From the NCBI RefSeq assembly GCF_037977055.1, contig NZ_CP150274.1, positions 4,588,001-4,652,000 on the forward strand: a stretch of DNA of 64,000 bases, read 5' to 3'. Shown here piece by piece: positions 6,701 through 14,142 of the stretch. Each line of letters opens with the position of its first letter. Position 1 is the stretch's first letter. The notes below the pieces were generated by a model. That model was not told the DNA's origin. It searched no databases and saw only the letters and a list, made by a program, of their open reading frames with translations. A program made the position numbers and the translations under genes. This DNA comes from Paenibacillus sp. FSL K6-1096 (GTDB lineage: Bacteria > Bacillota > Bacilli > Paenibacillales > Paenibacillaceae).

Positions 6701-9558
6701 ACTTTGCTTCCGAATTGCAAAGTGTAGCCGTTGAGGCGTATGTGGCAGTGCCGGAGATCACTCCGGCCGCAGGGATTGACTATACGGCGGAGCAATTGAC
6801 CGGCCTGGTTCCGACCGGTAAGTATGTAATTAATGGTACGCTGGCAGTAACGGCGGATGTAACCGGGAAGCTGGAGCTGGACAGCAGCTGGCTGGGCATC
6901 ACGCTGAGCCTCGTGAAGCAGGGCAATGCTTCCACGACCGTAGACAGCGCGGCGCAGACACTGACTGTGCCTAGTCGTCCGGCAGCGCCAGTGAATGTAA
7001 CGGCGACTGACGAGACGGCGATCAATGAACAGGATGGCGCATTGGTGAATGTGACTAACGCGATGGAATACAAGCGTGGAACCGCCGGTGAATGGATGGA
7101 CGTTACACGCGTAACCGTGACTGGTCTTGCACCGGATACGTACTACGTGCGGGTGAAGGCGACTGATGCTGCTTTTGCCTCGGCTCCGGTGTCACTGGCG
7201 GTCACGTCCTTCACAGCGAAGGCTGAGGCAACACCTGAAGCGGTTATCGATTATGCCGCTGAGACATTGACCGGTCTGGTGCCAGAAGGCTTATACACTG
7301 TAAATGGTGTCGTGGTCACGGCAACAGCGCAAGGGGTGCTGGTCATCAGCAGTGATTGGCTGGGAACCACGCTTAATCTCGTGAAGCAGGGCAACGGGGT
7401 AACAACCACCGACAGTGCCGTGCAGACGTTGAATCTCCCGGCCCGCCCGGCTGCACCTGTCGGTGTTAGTGTGACGGATGTGACCTACAAGGGGGCCAAT
7501 GACGGTACTCTGCAGAATCTGAATGTTCAGATGGAGTACAAGGCAGGCAACGCAGGTCTGTGGACAGACATTACAGACACAACGCTTACTGGCCTTGCGC
7601 CGGATACGTATTACATCCGCGTGAAGGCAACAGACGGAGCCTTCGCTTCGGTTGCGGCTCAGGTTACCGTTCACGACTCTGATGCGGTCATTCCTGGGGC
7701 GCCAGAAGTAGCGGCAGACGATCAGAATAATACCATTACCGGTCTGGATACAAGCATGGAATTCGCAGTGGATGACGGACCCTACGTGCGGTATGACGGA
7801 ACGAATCTGCCGGATCTCAGCGGTGACCATACTGTGAAGGTGCGGGTGGCGGCCAGCGGATCGGTTCCGGCGGGACCGGCAACGGCGCTGACTTTTACAA
7901 CGAATATGCCTGTTCCTGCATCAGGGTTAACTGTAAGTGCCAGTGATCCGGACGGTGTAGCCAATAATGGCAAAACACAGATCACCGTTACTCCTGCACC
8001 TGCGGAAGGGAACAAGCTTCTGTATATGAATTTTGGAACGGGCAGCGTAATTGTACCTGAGGTTGGAGAGCTTCTGACGGGGTACACCCTTGTGGGCAAT
8101 GATGGCCTGATTCCTGCAGAGGGTGGTGATACGCTTGGGATTGCAGAGGTTGACGCTGACGGCAGGGTAGTGAAGTATGGCAGCGTAATTGCGGCTGTAA
8201 CCGCGTCGACACCTGTGACTCCGGGACCTGATCCGGTGAACCCCGGCAGCAGCGGTAATAACCCGGGCGGCGGAACGGTGCCAGGAAATACAGCAGGCAA
8301 TGTTACCAGCGTCATCGTTCTTGTGAACGGTAAGGAGGAGAATGCGGGCACAGCCACCACAATAACCTCCGGCAATATCAAAATAACCACCATCGCCGTA
8401 GACCCGGCCAGACTGCAGGCGAAGCTGGATGCAGAGGGGAACGGGGCCGTTGTCACTATCCCGGTGATGCTGGATTCCAACATTATCATTGGCGAGCTGA
8501 ACGGTCAGATAATCAAGAATATGGAGGATAAATCAGCTACGCTGGTGCTCCAGACCAGCCGGGGCACGTATACACTGCCGTCATCGGAGCTTAATATCAG
8601 TGCGTTAGCGGCAAGACTCGGAAACGGGACCAAGCTGGAGGATATCACACTGAAGATTACGATTGGCGAGTCTTCGGCAACGATGAACCAGGTTGTGACT
8701 GCTGCGGCAGGCAGAGGCGGCTTCGCGGTGGTTACGCCATCCCTGGACTTCTCTGTTACAGCTTCATCCGGTTCAGCAACTGTGGAGATAGACCGGTTCA
8801 AGGCGTATGTAAAACGGACAGTGACGCTTCCGCAGGGTATTGACCCGAACCGGGTTACGACGGGGATCGTTGTAGATCCGGACGGCAAGGTACGTCATGT
8901 ACCAACCCGAGTCATTCAGCAGGGCGGCCAGTATTATGCCGAGATTCACAGCCTGACGAACAGCACCTATTCTGTGGTCTGGCATCCGCTAAGCTTCAAG
9001 GACATGGAACAGCATTGGGCGAAAAATGCAGTGAATGACATGGGCTCCCGCCTGGCCATTAACGGGGTGAACGAATCGACGTTCAACCCGAACGCTGACA
9101 TCACCCGCGCAGAGTTCGCAGCCATTATCGTGCGCGGTCTGGGACTGAGGCTTGAAGAGGGCGCTGCGAAATTTGCAGATGTTCCGGCGGACAGCTGGTA
9201 TGCAGCGGCGGTCGAAACAGCCTCACGGGAGGGGCTGATTAACGGCTTCGAGGACGGAACCTTCCGCCCGGATGCCCGGATTACCCGCGAGCAGGCCATG
9301 AACATCATCGCGAAGGCAATGAAGCTGACGGGGCTTGCTGAGCAGACAGGTACCGTTGATACAGCAGGTGTACTCGCAGCCTTCACAGATGCAGGCCAGG
9401 TGGGCGCTTGGGCGAAGGACAGTCTGGCGCTCGCTGCGAGAGCCGGCCTGATCACCGGACGCGGCGGCAGCAAGCTGGAGGCCAAAGCAAATGTCACCCG
9501 TGCAGAGGTGGCCGTGCTGATTCAGCGCTTACTTCAGAAATCTGATTTGATCGATTAA
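3718..9558 (+). CDS. Secreted giant repeat protein with three SLH domains
   Basis: The start is ATG at 3718, preceded by AAGGAGGAAAACA; upstream in-frame codons have no RBS. The 1946-residue protein has a signal peptide (MLRKMGKIGLALVLIIGLLP, cleaved near GYASV). A roughly 480-residue beta-rich N-terminal region follows, with recurring 'LxNGNxxF' and 'F(T/S)xxGxP' motifs suggestive of a beta-propeller. Five tandem repeats of about 156 residues start near 544, 702, 858, 1014 and 1171, each opening with a 'P.A.IDYAAEQLTGL' segment and containing a fibronectin-III-like 'YYVRVKA' strand. After a PGPDPVNPGSSGNNPGGG linker and a further beta region come three SLH domains (about 1760-1946: FKDMEQHWA, FADVPADSWYA, FTDAGQVGAWA). 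SLH domains bind pyruvylated secondary cell wall polymer, so the protein should be displayed on the surface. Its ligand is unknown; adhesion or polysaccharide binding is an inference. Repeats 2 and 3 are nearly identical at DNA level. Confidence 0.9.
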   Translation: MLRKMGKIGLALVLIIGLLPMMPLRGYASVPSFNEAADYAIEGPVTYGGGLNFSGAQGLQDGSTAVLMNKYVSQGNTYVASNFLRVYNSSGTLTTDVNMSSLMDTYYNMTNVGMLALNNGNLLVFYGKSDSGDKNLQLGTVTESTPNAYFMILNKAGQKVTGQTRLNTFSAGTLPQLTRFISAAELSDGNIAFTWQRNDNKSTVTRVFTPAGQPVTNEILLVDANASMSYVAAGDGVYMTAYNSGPSNDNIYLQLFSNSGVPLKTINVGPRTDEKQLHLSVLSNGNFMFGQYRSQSDNTAVTLYDNNGDSQGSFSVNGALSGAAVYRKGGIPGFVTVSTDAASNQAINDAYYSGGEWTGTQYAYLNYYDNDGNLVFTTDQPIDSGSVALQGYDAENWMYDVEYYPGFRVYTAFGDKIVFIKTDNTDASHYRVTGKLFNQGAGALTPVTLQSAVADGTPGAVTSTKIDLTFDQPITGLTAEDITITDGTGSAVKGALSGGGTAWSIGLSSVTKEGDVSVAVNSPSGYTVSGSPLTAAVSLFRPAPEDTPTAVIDYAAEQLTGLTPGAAYTVNSEPVTADINGKLAIDSSWLGASLSIVKKGDGSATVDSAAQTLTVPSRPAAPVSVTATDETAINAVDGALVNVDSGMEYKSSGAGVWTDVTGTTVTGLAPGTYEVRVKLTAASFVSEAHSVTVNAYVPTVETTPAAVIDYAAEQLTGLAANGKYTINGTPVTADVTGKLELDSSWLGVTLSIVKQGNASTTVDSAAQTLDIPVRPAAPVSVTATDETAINAQDGALVNVTNAMEYKRGTAGEWMDVTGTTVTGLAPDTYYVRVKATATDFASELQSVAVEAYVAVPEAIPAAVVDYAAEQLTGLAANGKYTINGTPVTADGAGKLELDSSWLGVTLSLVKQGNASTTVDSAAQTLTVPSRPAAPVSVTATDETAINAQDGALVNVTNAMEYKRGTAGEWMDVTGTTVTGLAPDTYYVRVKATATDFASELQSVAVEAYVAVPEITPAAGIDYTAEQLTGLVPTGKYVINGTLAVTADVTGKLELDSSWLGITLSLVKQGNASTTVDSAAQTLTVPSRPAAPVNVTATDETAINEQDGALVNVTNAMEYKRGTAGEWMDVTRVTVTGLAPDTYYVRVKATDAAFASAPVSLAVTSFTAKAEATPEAVIDYAAETLTGLVPEGLYTVNGVVVTATAQGVLVISSDWLGTTLNLVKQGNGVTTTDSAVQTLNLPARPAAPVGVSVTDVTYKGANDGTLQNLNVQMEYKAGNAGLWTDITDTTLTGLAPDTYYIRVKATDGAFASVAAQVTVHDSDAVIPGAPEVAADDQNNTITGLDTSMEFAVDDGPYVRYDGTNLPDLSGDHTVKVRVAASGSVPAGPATALTFTTNMPVPASGLTVSASDPDGVANNGKTQITVTPAPAEGNKLLYMNFGTGSVIVPEVGELLTGYTLVGNDGLIPAEGGDTLGIAEVDADGRVVKYGSVIAAVTASTPVTPGPDPVNPGSSGNNPGGGTVPGNTAGNVTSVIVLVNGKEENAGTATTITSGNIKITTIAVDPARLQAKLDAEGNGAVVTIPVMLDSNIIIGELNGQIIKNMEDKSATLVLQTSRGTYTLPSSELNISALAARLGNGTKLEDITLKITIGESSATMNQVVTAAAGRGGFAVVTPSLDFSVTASSGSATVEIDRFKAYVKRTVTLPQGIDPNRVTTGIVVDPDGKVRHVPTRVIQQGGQYYAEIHSLTNSTYSVVWHPLSFKDMEQHWAKNAVNDMGSRLAINGVNESTFNPNADITRAEFAAIIVRGLGLRLEEGAAKFADVPADSWYAAAVETASREGLINGFEDGTFRPDARITREQAMNIIAKAMKLTGLAEQTGTVDTAGVLAAFTDAGQVGAWAKDSLALAARAGLITGRGGSKLEAKANVTRAEVAVLIQRLLQKSDLID

Positions 9559-9576
9559 CCAGAGCTACAAACATCC

Positions 9577-9615
9577 AAAAAGCGGATTCAGACGTTGAGC
9601 TGAGTCCGCTTTTTG
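9577..9615 (+). terminator. Rho-independent terminator
   Basis: AAAAAGCGGATTCAG pairs with CTGAGTCCGCTTTTT. It ends the SLH protein gene. Confidence 0.9.
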
Positions 9616-9716
9616 CTGCACAAATGAAGCTACTCCGTCCGCCCAAGGCGCTTTATCCTGCTGAGGTTGCTATAATTGGCTGTAACAAAGTCTTTTATGA
9701 GAGGAGCAGGGGCTGG

Positions 9717-10139
9717 ATGTTCATAGTTAACGTAGAGGCTGCAATCTGTAAGGAGGACAAGTGGCTTCTGATCACACGGAGCACCAAAGAAGAGCATGCC
9801 GGGGGAACCCTGGCCTTAGTAGGGGGCAAAGTAGACGCTGAAGGCAATACACTGGAGATCCTCGAACGGACAGTGAAACGGGAATGCTATGAAGAAGTTG
9901 GGATTGTGATCAGGGATGCGGTTAAGTTTGTGTATAGCTCCTCCTTCGTGACCGGGGATGGGCGGCATGTGATCAATATGGTGTTCTTATGTGAATATGA
10001 CAGCGGGACAGCAACAATTAAGAGTCCAGATGAAGTTGAAGCCGTACATTGGTTAACCCGCGAGGAGATCATGAATCATCCCCTGGCCCCTCCCTGGACG
10101 AAGGAGAGCATCAGAAGAGTATCGCTGGCGGGAAAATAA
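9717..10139 (+). CDS. NUDIX hydrolase
   Basis: This 140-residue protein is predicted to hydrolyse a nucleoside diphosphate linked to another moiety. The start is ATG 9717 (MFIVNVEAAICKEDKWLLIT), with GAGGAGCAGGGG upstream; the longer frame from 9624 would begin inside the terminator downstream of the preceding gene. The Nudix box is visible as GGKVDAEGNTLEILERTV followed by KRECYEEVGI, with the metal-binding REC.EE core intact and one extra residue after GGK. The substrate cannot be inferred. It is a single gene, convergent with the AraC gene that ends 2 nt away at 10141. Confidence 0.88.
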   Translation: MFIVNVEAAICKEDKWLLITRSTKEEHAGGTLALVGGKVDAEGNTLEILERTVKRECYEEVGIVIRDAVKFVYSSSFVTGDGRHVINMVFLCEYDSGTATIKSPDEVEAVHWLTREEIMNHPLAPPWTKESIRRVSLAGK

Positions 10140-10140
10140 T

Positions 10141-11082
10141 TTACACCCATCCCGTAAACTCCTGAATGCTCGCCTTGGCCGACTGTGCCTCCGCTTGCGC
10201 ACTCCTGCGCCATTCCTTGGGCGGGACGCCCATCAGCCTGGAGAAGCAGCGGTTGAAGCTGGAGATCGAGTGGAAGCCAACCTTCTCTGAGATGGCCAGA
10301 ATGGACTGCTCTGTGCTTTTAAGCTGCTTGCAGGCCTCCTCGATCCGGGTGCTGTTCAGGAAGTCGAGGGGGGCGGTGCCCATCGTATCATGGAATTTGC
10401 GGCGGAAATGGGTGGTGCTCAAGTGGCACAGCCCGGCCAGGTCATCGATGGTCATCGGTGCCATATAGTTGCGGGTGATATATTCCAGCGCGGGGGCGAT
10501 AGCGAAGTCACCAAGGAACGTAGGCCCGGCTTCCTGGCCGCTCAGCGCTTCCTGCGTGGAATGAATGCGGAGCAATTCAATGTACAGGGACAGCAATAAG
10601 CCGTAAGCGCTCTCCTGATAATAAGGCCGCTGCTGCTGCAGCTCCAGAACGATGGAGGTAGCCAGAGTATACACCAGCGGATAGCGCTCCCGGCTCAGAA
10701 TACAGCTGTTTCCCTGCACGGACCACAGGTTCGGCTCGAAGTGGCTGTAGGCGCTTTTGAAGGAATGCTGAAACAGATCCTCCGGCGAGAAAAACAAATA
10801 AGACCACAAGCTGGCCTCTCCCGGCGAACTATACGTGGTATGGGGCAGATACCTGGGCAGAAAGGTCACATCACCGGCTGCAAAAGGCACAGCCTCACCC
10901 TTAATCTCCATCACCCCGCTGTCCGAATGGCAGATGCCGATCTCCAGATGGTTGTGGAAATGAAGATGCTCGCTCTTGATATCGGAGATTCTCCAGCGTT
11001 CGCCGCTGAGCAGCAGCACCGGGAAATGGAGCGGGAGGCTGTAGCGGCGGTATTCAATGACGGGCTTCTTGGCTCTGGGCAT
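10141..11082 (-). CDS. AraC-family transcriptional regulator
   Basis: This 313-residue regulator has an N-terminal cupin-like sensing domain (about residues 20-110, with HLHFHNHLEIGIC and FLPRYLPHTTYSS) and a C-terminal pair of HTH motifs (about 210-300, 'MTIDDLAGLCHLSTTHFRRK' and 'ILAISEKVGFHSISSFNRCF'). The start is supported by GGAGCCGCGAAT upstream on the reverse strand. It is divergent from the GH105-type hydrolase that starts at 11225, 142 bp away, the usual arrangement for a sugar-responsive activator and its target. This makes control of the hydrolase likely, but that is inference. The inducer is probably an oligosaccharide from pectin breakdown if the neighbour is a true GH105 enzyme. 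Confidence 0.92.
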   Translation of the reverse strand: MPRAKKPVIEYRRYSLPLHFPVLLLSGERWRISDIKSEHLHFHNHLEIGICHSDSGVMEIKGEAVPFAAGDVTFLPRYLPHTTYSSPGEASLWSYLFFSPEDLFQHSFKSAYSHFEPNLWSVQGNSCILSRERYPLVYTLATSIVLELQQQRPYYQESAYGLLLSLYIELLRIHSTQEALSGQEAGPTFLGDFAIAPALEYITRNYMAPMTIDDLAGLCHLSTTHFRRKFHDTMGTAPLDFLNSTRIEEACKQLKSTEQSILAISEKVGFHSISSFNRCFSRLMGVPPKEWRRSAQAEAQSAKASIQEFTGWV

Positions 11083-11194
11083 ATTCGCGGCTCCTGCTCT
11101 CCTAAGATAGATGCTGAGGATAAATGGTCGAAACTGCGCAGTTTTGCTATGAATGTGCTTAGATGTTGAATATTTTACTGCTTACAATAGACTC

Positions 11195-11209
11195 TGTAAA
11201 GCGTTTACA
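11195..11209 (+). promoter_or_regulatory. cre-like site upstream of the GH105-type gene
   Basis: TGTAAAGCGTTTACA is a near-palindrome close to the CcpA cre consensus, but has one extra A in the left arm. It lies 16 bp upstream of the start codon, between the divergent regulator and hydrolase. It suggests carbon catabolite repression or a LacI-type operator. Confidence 0.45.
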
Positions 11210-11224
11210 TGGGAGGGGATACAT

Positions 11225-12250
11225 ATGCTGCAAGTAGAGTATAACCGGGAGGAAATTCTGGACGTGATCGACAAGGTCACCCGGAAGACGCTGGCGATGG
11301 ACTTGACCTGGGAATGGCCCTGCGGCGTAGCCTACTATGGGGTATCGCGGGCGTACCAGACCACCGGGAACCAGGAGTATCTGGACAGGCTGGTGCAGTG
11401 GGTGGAGGAATATATCGGGCTGGGGCTGCCGGACTGGACGGTCAACACCTGTGCTATGGGGCATATGCTGATCACCTTGTACGAAGAGACCGGAGAGCAG
11501 AAGTACTGGGATATTGTTATGAGCAAAATCGGTTATCTCCGCGGCTCGGCACTGCGGTTCGGAGAGAATGTGCTGCAGCATACGGTATCGGTGTCGAACG
11601 ACTTCCCGCAGCAGGCCTGGGCGGATACGCTGTTCATGGCGGCGTTCTTCCTGCTGCGTGTAGGCTGTAAGCTGGAGGACCAGGAGCTGATTCAGGATGC
11701 GCTGAACCAATATTACTGGCACATCAAGTACCTGCAAGACCCCGCCACCGGACTCTGGTACCACGGCTACAACCATCTGAAGCAGGACCATATGTCCGGG
11801 CTGTATTGGGGCCGGGCGAATGCCTGGGGCGCGTATACGATGTCACAGGTGAAGCCGCTGCTGAAGGAGTGGTATCTGTATCCGCAGTGTATGGATGTGG
11901 AATGCTCCTTGCGTGATCAGCTGGCGGCGCTGAAGCTGGTGCAGACGGAGAACGGCCTGTGGCGCACGGTGCTGGATGATGAGGAATCGTATGAGGAGGT
12001 ATCGGCTTCCTGCGGGATTGCGGCGGCAATGGTGAATAACGGTAATCCACTGCATAGCAAATATGTGCAAAAGGCACTGGCCGGCATCCTTGCGAACATC
12101 ACCGCAGACGGCCGGGTGCTCGGCGTATCGGGCGGCACGGCCGTCATGAAGGACCGCGAAGGCTACCGCCAGATCCCGAAGGACTGGATTCAGGGCTGGG
12201 GCCAGGGTCTGGCATTGGCCTTCTTGTCTGATCTGCTTGCTGCACATTGA
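11225..12250 (+). CDS. Glycoside hydrolase, GH88/GH105 family (unsaturated uronyl hydrolase type)
   Basis: The protein has 341 residues starting at ATG 11225 behind GGGAGGGGATACAT. It has the alternating helices of an (alpha/alpha)6 barrel, with motifs EWPCGVAYYGVSRAYQTTG, 'DTLFMAAFFLLR', GLWYHGYNHLKQDHMSGLYW and 'GRANAWGAYTM', which match GH105 enzymes such as YteR. These remove the unsaturated galacturonyl residue left by rhamnogalacturonan or pectin lyases, in the cytoplasm. No signal peptide is present, consistent with an intracellular role. A divergent AraC regulator and a cre-like site flank it. The substrate (rhamnogalacturonyl or another unsaturated uronide) is not fixed by sequence alone. 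A strong terminator follows. Confidence 0.88.
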   Translation: MLQVEYNREEILDVIDKVTRKTLAMDLTWEWPCGVAYYGVSRAYQTTGNQEYLDRLVQWVEEYIGLGLPDWTVNTCAMGHMLITLYEETGEQKYWDIVMSKIGYLRGSALRFGENVLQHTVSVSNDFPQQAWADTLFMAAFFLLRVGCKLEDQELIQDALNQYYWHIKYLQDPATGLWYHGYNHLKQDHMSGLYWGRANAWGAYTMSQVKPLLKEWYLYPQCMDVECSLRDQLAALKLVQTENGLWRTVLDDEESYEEVSASCGIAAAMVNNGNPLHSKYVQKALAGILANITADGRVLGVSGGTAVMKDREGYRQIPKDWIQGWGQGLALAFLSDLLAAH

Positions 12251-12278
12251 TTCAAGCGGGGAGCATCCTTGGATTAGG

Positions 12279-12317
12279 ATAAGCTCAAGACCGGGAAAGG
12301 CCGGGCTTGGGCTTATT
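12279..12317 (+). terminator. Rho-independent terminator
   Basis: ATAAGCTCAAGACCGG pairs with CCGGGCTTGGGCTTAT around GAAAGG. It ends the GH105-type gene; the T-run is short. Confidence 0.75.
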
Positions 12318-12343
12318 AGTGTAATAACACATAGTTATAGTGA

Positions 12344-12522
12344 AATCCTGCAAGAAATGCAACAATCCTGCCCCATAGAAGCGGTCTATCCCAGAAATCA
12401 TGCACGAAATGCAACAAATCCAGCGCTAATTTGCCCTAAACACCAAAAATTGTGCAAATCATGCAACATTGTACTTCAGCCAGTAATAGATGTTAGAGGA
12501 ATCCTGCAAAATGTGCAACAAT
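12344..12522 (+). repeat. Array 2: four 52-bp units with TGCA-N5-TGCA cores
   Basis: Units start at 12344, 12396, 12448 and 12500, an exact 52-bp period. Each opens with a roughly 23-bp degenerate head, AAT(C/T)(C/A/G)TGCA, five variable bases, then TGCAACA(A/T). The roughly 29-bp linkers are different in every unit, unlike the other arrays. It fills the gap between the GH105-type gene and the broken toxin gene, and its last unit runs into the toxin remnant. Confidence 0.85.
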
Positions 12523-12537
12523 GCTCTCTACAAGCGG

Positions 12538-12795
12538 CCGCTGAGAGAAGGAATTAGCGATGAGCTTGCTGCACCGGATGCGGCTTATCAACTATTGGAC
12601 AAGCTCGATCAAGCTATCTCCAGGCTAAAATCATTCCCCTTCTTCGGGCCAGTTACACGCAACATGAATGGACTGAAAGATGAATATCGTTCACTGATTG
12701 TGGAGAATTACATAGTCTTCTACTTGGTGCTGGATGATATTATTGAAATTAGAAGGGTGCTTCATGGAAAACGCAAGGTTGAAGATCTGATGTAA
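12538..12795 (+). pseudogene. ParE/RelE-type toxin remnant, 5' end lost
   Basis: From about 12538 the frame reads LREGISDELAAPDAAYQLLD, then KLDQAISRLKSFPFFGP, and ends with IVENYIVFYLVLDDIIEIRRV and LHGKRKVEDLM. This is the body of a RelE/ParE family toxin: two helices, the 'L..FP..GP' turn and three terminal beta strands. The first strand and start codon expected about 15-20 residues earlier are missing. In-frame DNA upstream is the last unit of repeat array 2, which provides only an ATG inside the repeat without an RBS. No antitoxin gene is adjacent. I infer a relic of a toxin-antitoxin pair truncated at the repeat junction; a leaderless product from the ATG at 12490 cannot be excluded. 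Confidence 0.7.
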
Positions 12796-12819
12796 TATAA
12801 GTCTACCGGAGGAACGTCT

Positions 12820-14088
12820 ATGCCCCAATCCGCCCGTATCAGACAAGCTATAGCCTTCATCGAGGAGCATCTGTACGAGGATATTCCGCTTGAGCAGGCT
12901 GCGCAGGCCGGGTACACCTCGCTGATGCAGTTATACCGGGACTTCTACACCTGCACCGGCCATTCGGTCAAAGAGTATATCCGCAAGCGCAGGCTCTCGG
13001 ATGCGCTCGGACTGATCCGCAGCTCGCAGCTTCCCTTAGCTGAGATTGCCTACGCCTGCGGCTACAGCTCCCAGCAGGCCTTATGCAAATCCGTCAAAAC
13101 CGCAACCCGCCTCACCCCGCTGGCCTATCAAAAAAGTGAAGCCAGCTATTTCTTCCCCAGATTCGACAGCGAAGCCATCCGGCAGGTTACCGTCCTTACC
13201 GAGACTCTTCCCAAGACCATACATATGAAATTCTATCATCCCGTTCAGGAAGGCATTGAGCAGCAGGCGCTGGAGGCACTGGACGCCAGGTTACATCATT
13301 ACCAGGGCAGAATCTTCGGCAGAGACGGACCGCCGCAGGGCGGCTTGTACTGTTATGAGCTTGCGGTTGAGCATGATCCTGCTTGGCTGCACCTGCTGGC
13401 AGGCAGTGTGTTTCAAGAGATCGGGACTGTAGCCGGGCGCAGCTTAACTGTTGCCAAGACAGCGGTCAGCAACGTGCAGACCGAGATCAGATTGGCGTGG
13501 GACTATCTGTATCTGACGTGGCTGAGGGCCAGCATGTTCGAGCAGGAAGATGAAGATTATTACGAAGAATATATTCGTAAGGGCCGCGAGGTTAGAAGGC
13601 TGGTGCTGTATGTGCCAGTACGGAAGCGCGTAGATTATGACCGCATCCTGGTGCGCTGCTGCCCCGGTCTTGAGTATCTGGTGGCGTACCGGGAAGGGGA
13701 GAGGGCGGAGGAAGAGGCGGCTTCGGCGGTGGTGGAGTATCTGTCCATCCATCATCCGGAGATAATAAAGAACGCCAGAGAATTCTATGCAGCGCGAAGC
13801 GGCGGAGGTTATACTTGCGGCGTCCGGCTGAAGCAGCCACTGGAGCTGCCCGGCGGCAGCGGGCTTGAGGTGTTGCAGGTAGATGCAGGCAGCTATGCGG
13901 TGCTGGAAAGCAGCAGATACAGCGATAGCGGCAGATATACGGCTCTGCTGGAGGCCTGGATTGCGCAGAACGGGTGGGGGACGGAGGGGCGGCCTGCTTT
14001 TGCCACGTATGAGACAGGAGGGGGAGCGGACCCGGAGGCCATTACCATGAGCGTGTGGATCAGGCTGAAAGATGTTAAGAACGGATAA
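12820..14088 (+). CDS. AraC-family regulator with GyrI-like effector-binding domain
   Basis: The protein has 422 residues with a CCGGAGGAACGTCT leader before the ATG. The N-terminal 105 residues carry two HTH motifs (IPLEQAAQAGYTSLMQLYRD and 'LAEIAYACGYSSQQALCKSV'). The order, HTH first and ligand domain later, is that of Rob/SoxS-like or multidrug-sensing AraC proteins. Residues about 120-290 are a linker region rich in acidic residues. Residues about 325-420 resemble a GyrI-like/BmrR effector-binding domain (LELPGGSGLEVLQVDAGSY, 'VLESSRY'). It probably senses a small hydrophobic or cationic molecule. The next gene, 54 bp downstream on the same strand, encodes related binding domains without DNA-binding parts, so the two may act together. 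Confidence 0.85.
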   Translation: MPQSARIRQAIAFIEEHLYEDIPLEQAAQAGYTSLMQLYRDFYTCTGHSVKEYIRKRRLSDALGLIRSSQLPLAEIAYACGYSSQQALCKSVKTATRLTPLAYQKSEASYFFPRFDSEAIRQVTVLTETLPKTIHMKFYHPVQEGIEQQALEALDARLHHYQGRIFGRDGPPQGGLYCYELAVEHDPAWLHLLAGSVFQEIGTVAGRSLTVAKTAVSNVQTEIRLAWDYLYLTWLRASMFEQEDEDYYEEYIRKGREVRRLVLYVPVRKRVDYDRILVRCCPGLEYLVAYREGERAEEEAASAVVEYLSIHHPEIIKNAREFYAARSGGGYTCGVRLKQPLELPGGSGLEVLQVDAGSYAVLESSRYSDSGRYTALLEAWIAQNGWGTEGRPAFATYETGGGADPEAITMSVWIRLKDVKNG

Positions 14089-14142
14089 TAAGAGGCGCGT
14101 GATTCCCGTTAGACTGGATGTATACAGGAAAGGAGTGAGAGA

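Noticed and set aside
5668..7073. Reverse-strand frames within the SLH protein repeats
   Set aside because: They are periodic antisense translations of the five DNA repeats without starts or RBS.
9624..9716. N-terminal extension of the NUDIX protein
   Set aside because: The extension would start just past the terminator hairpin with no RBS and does not fit the family; ATG 9717 has an RBS.
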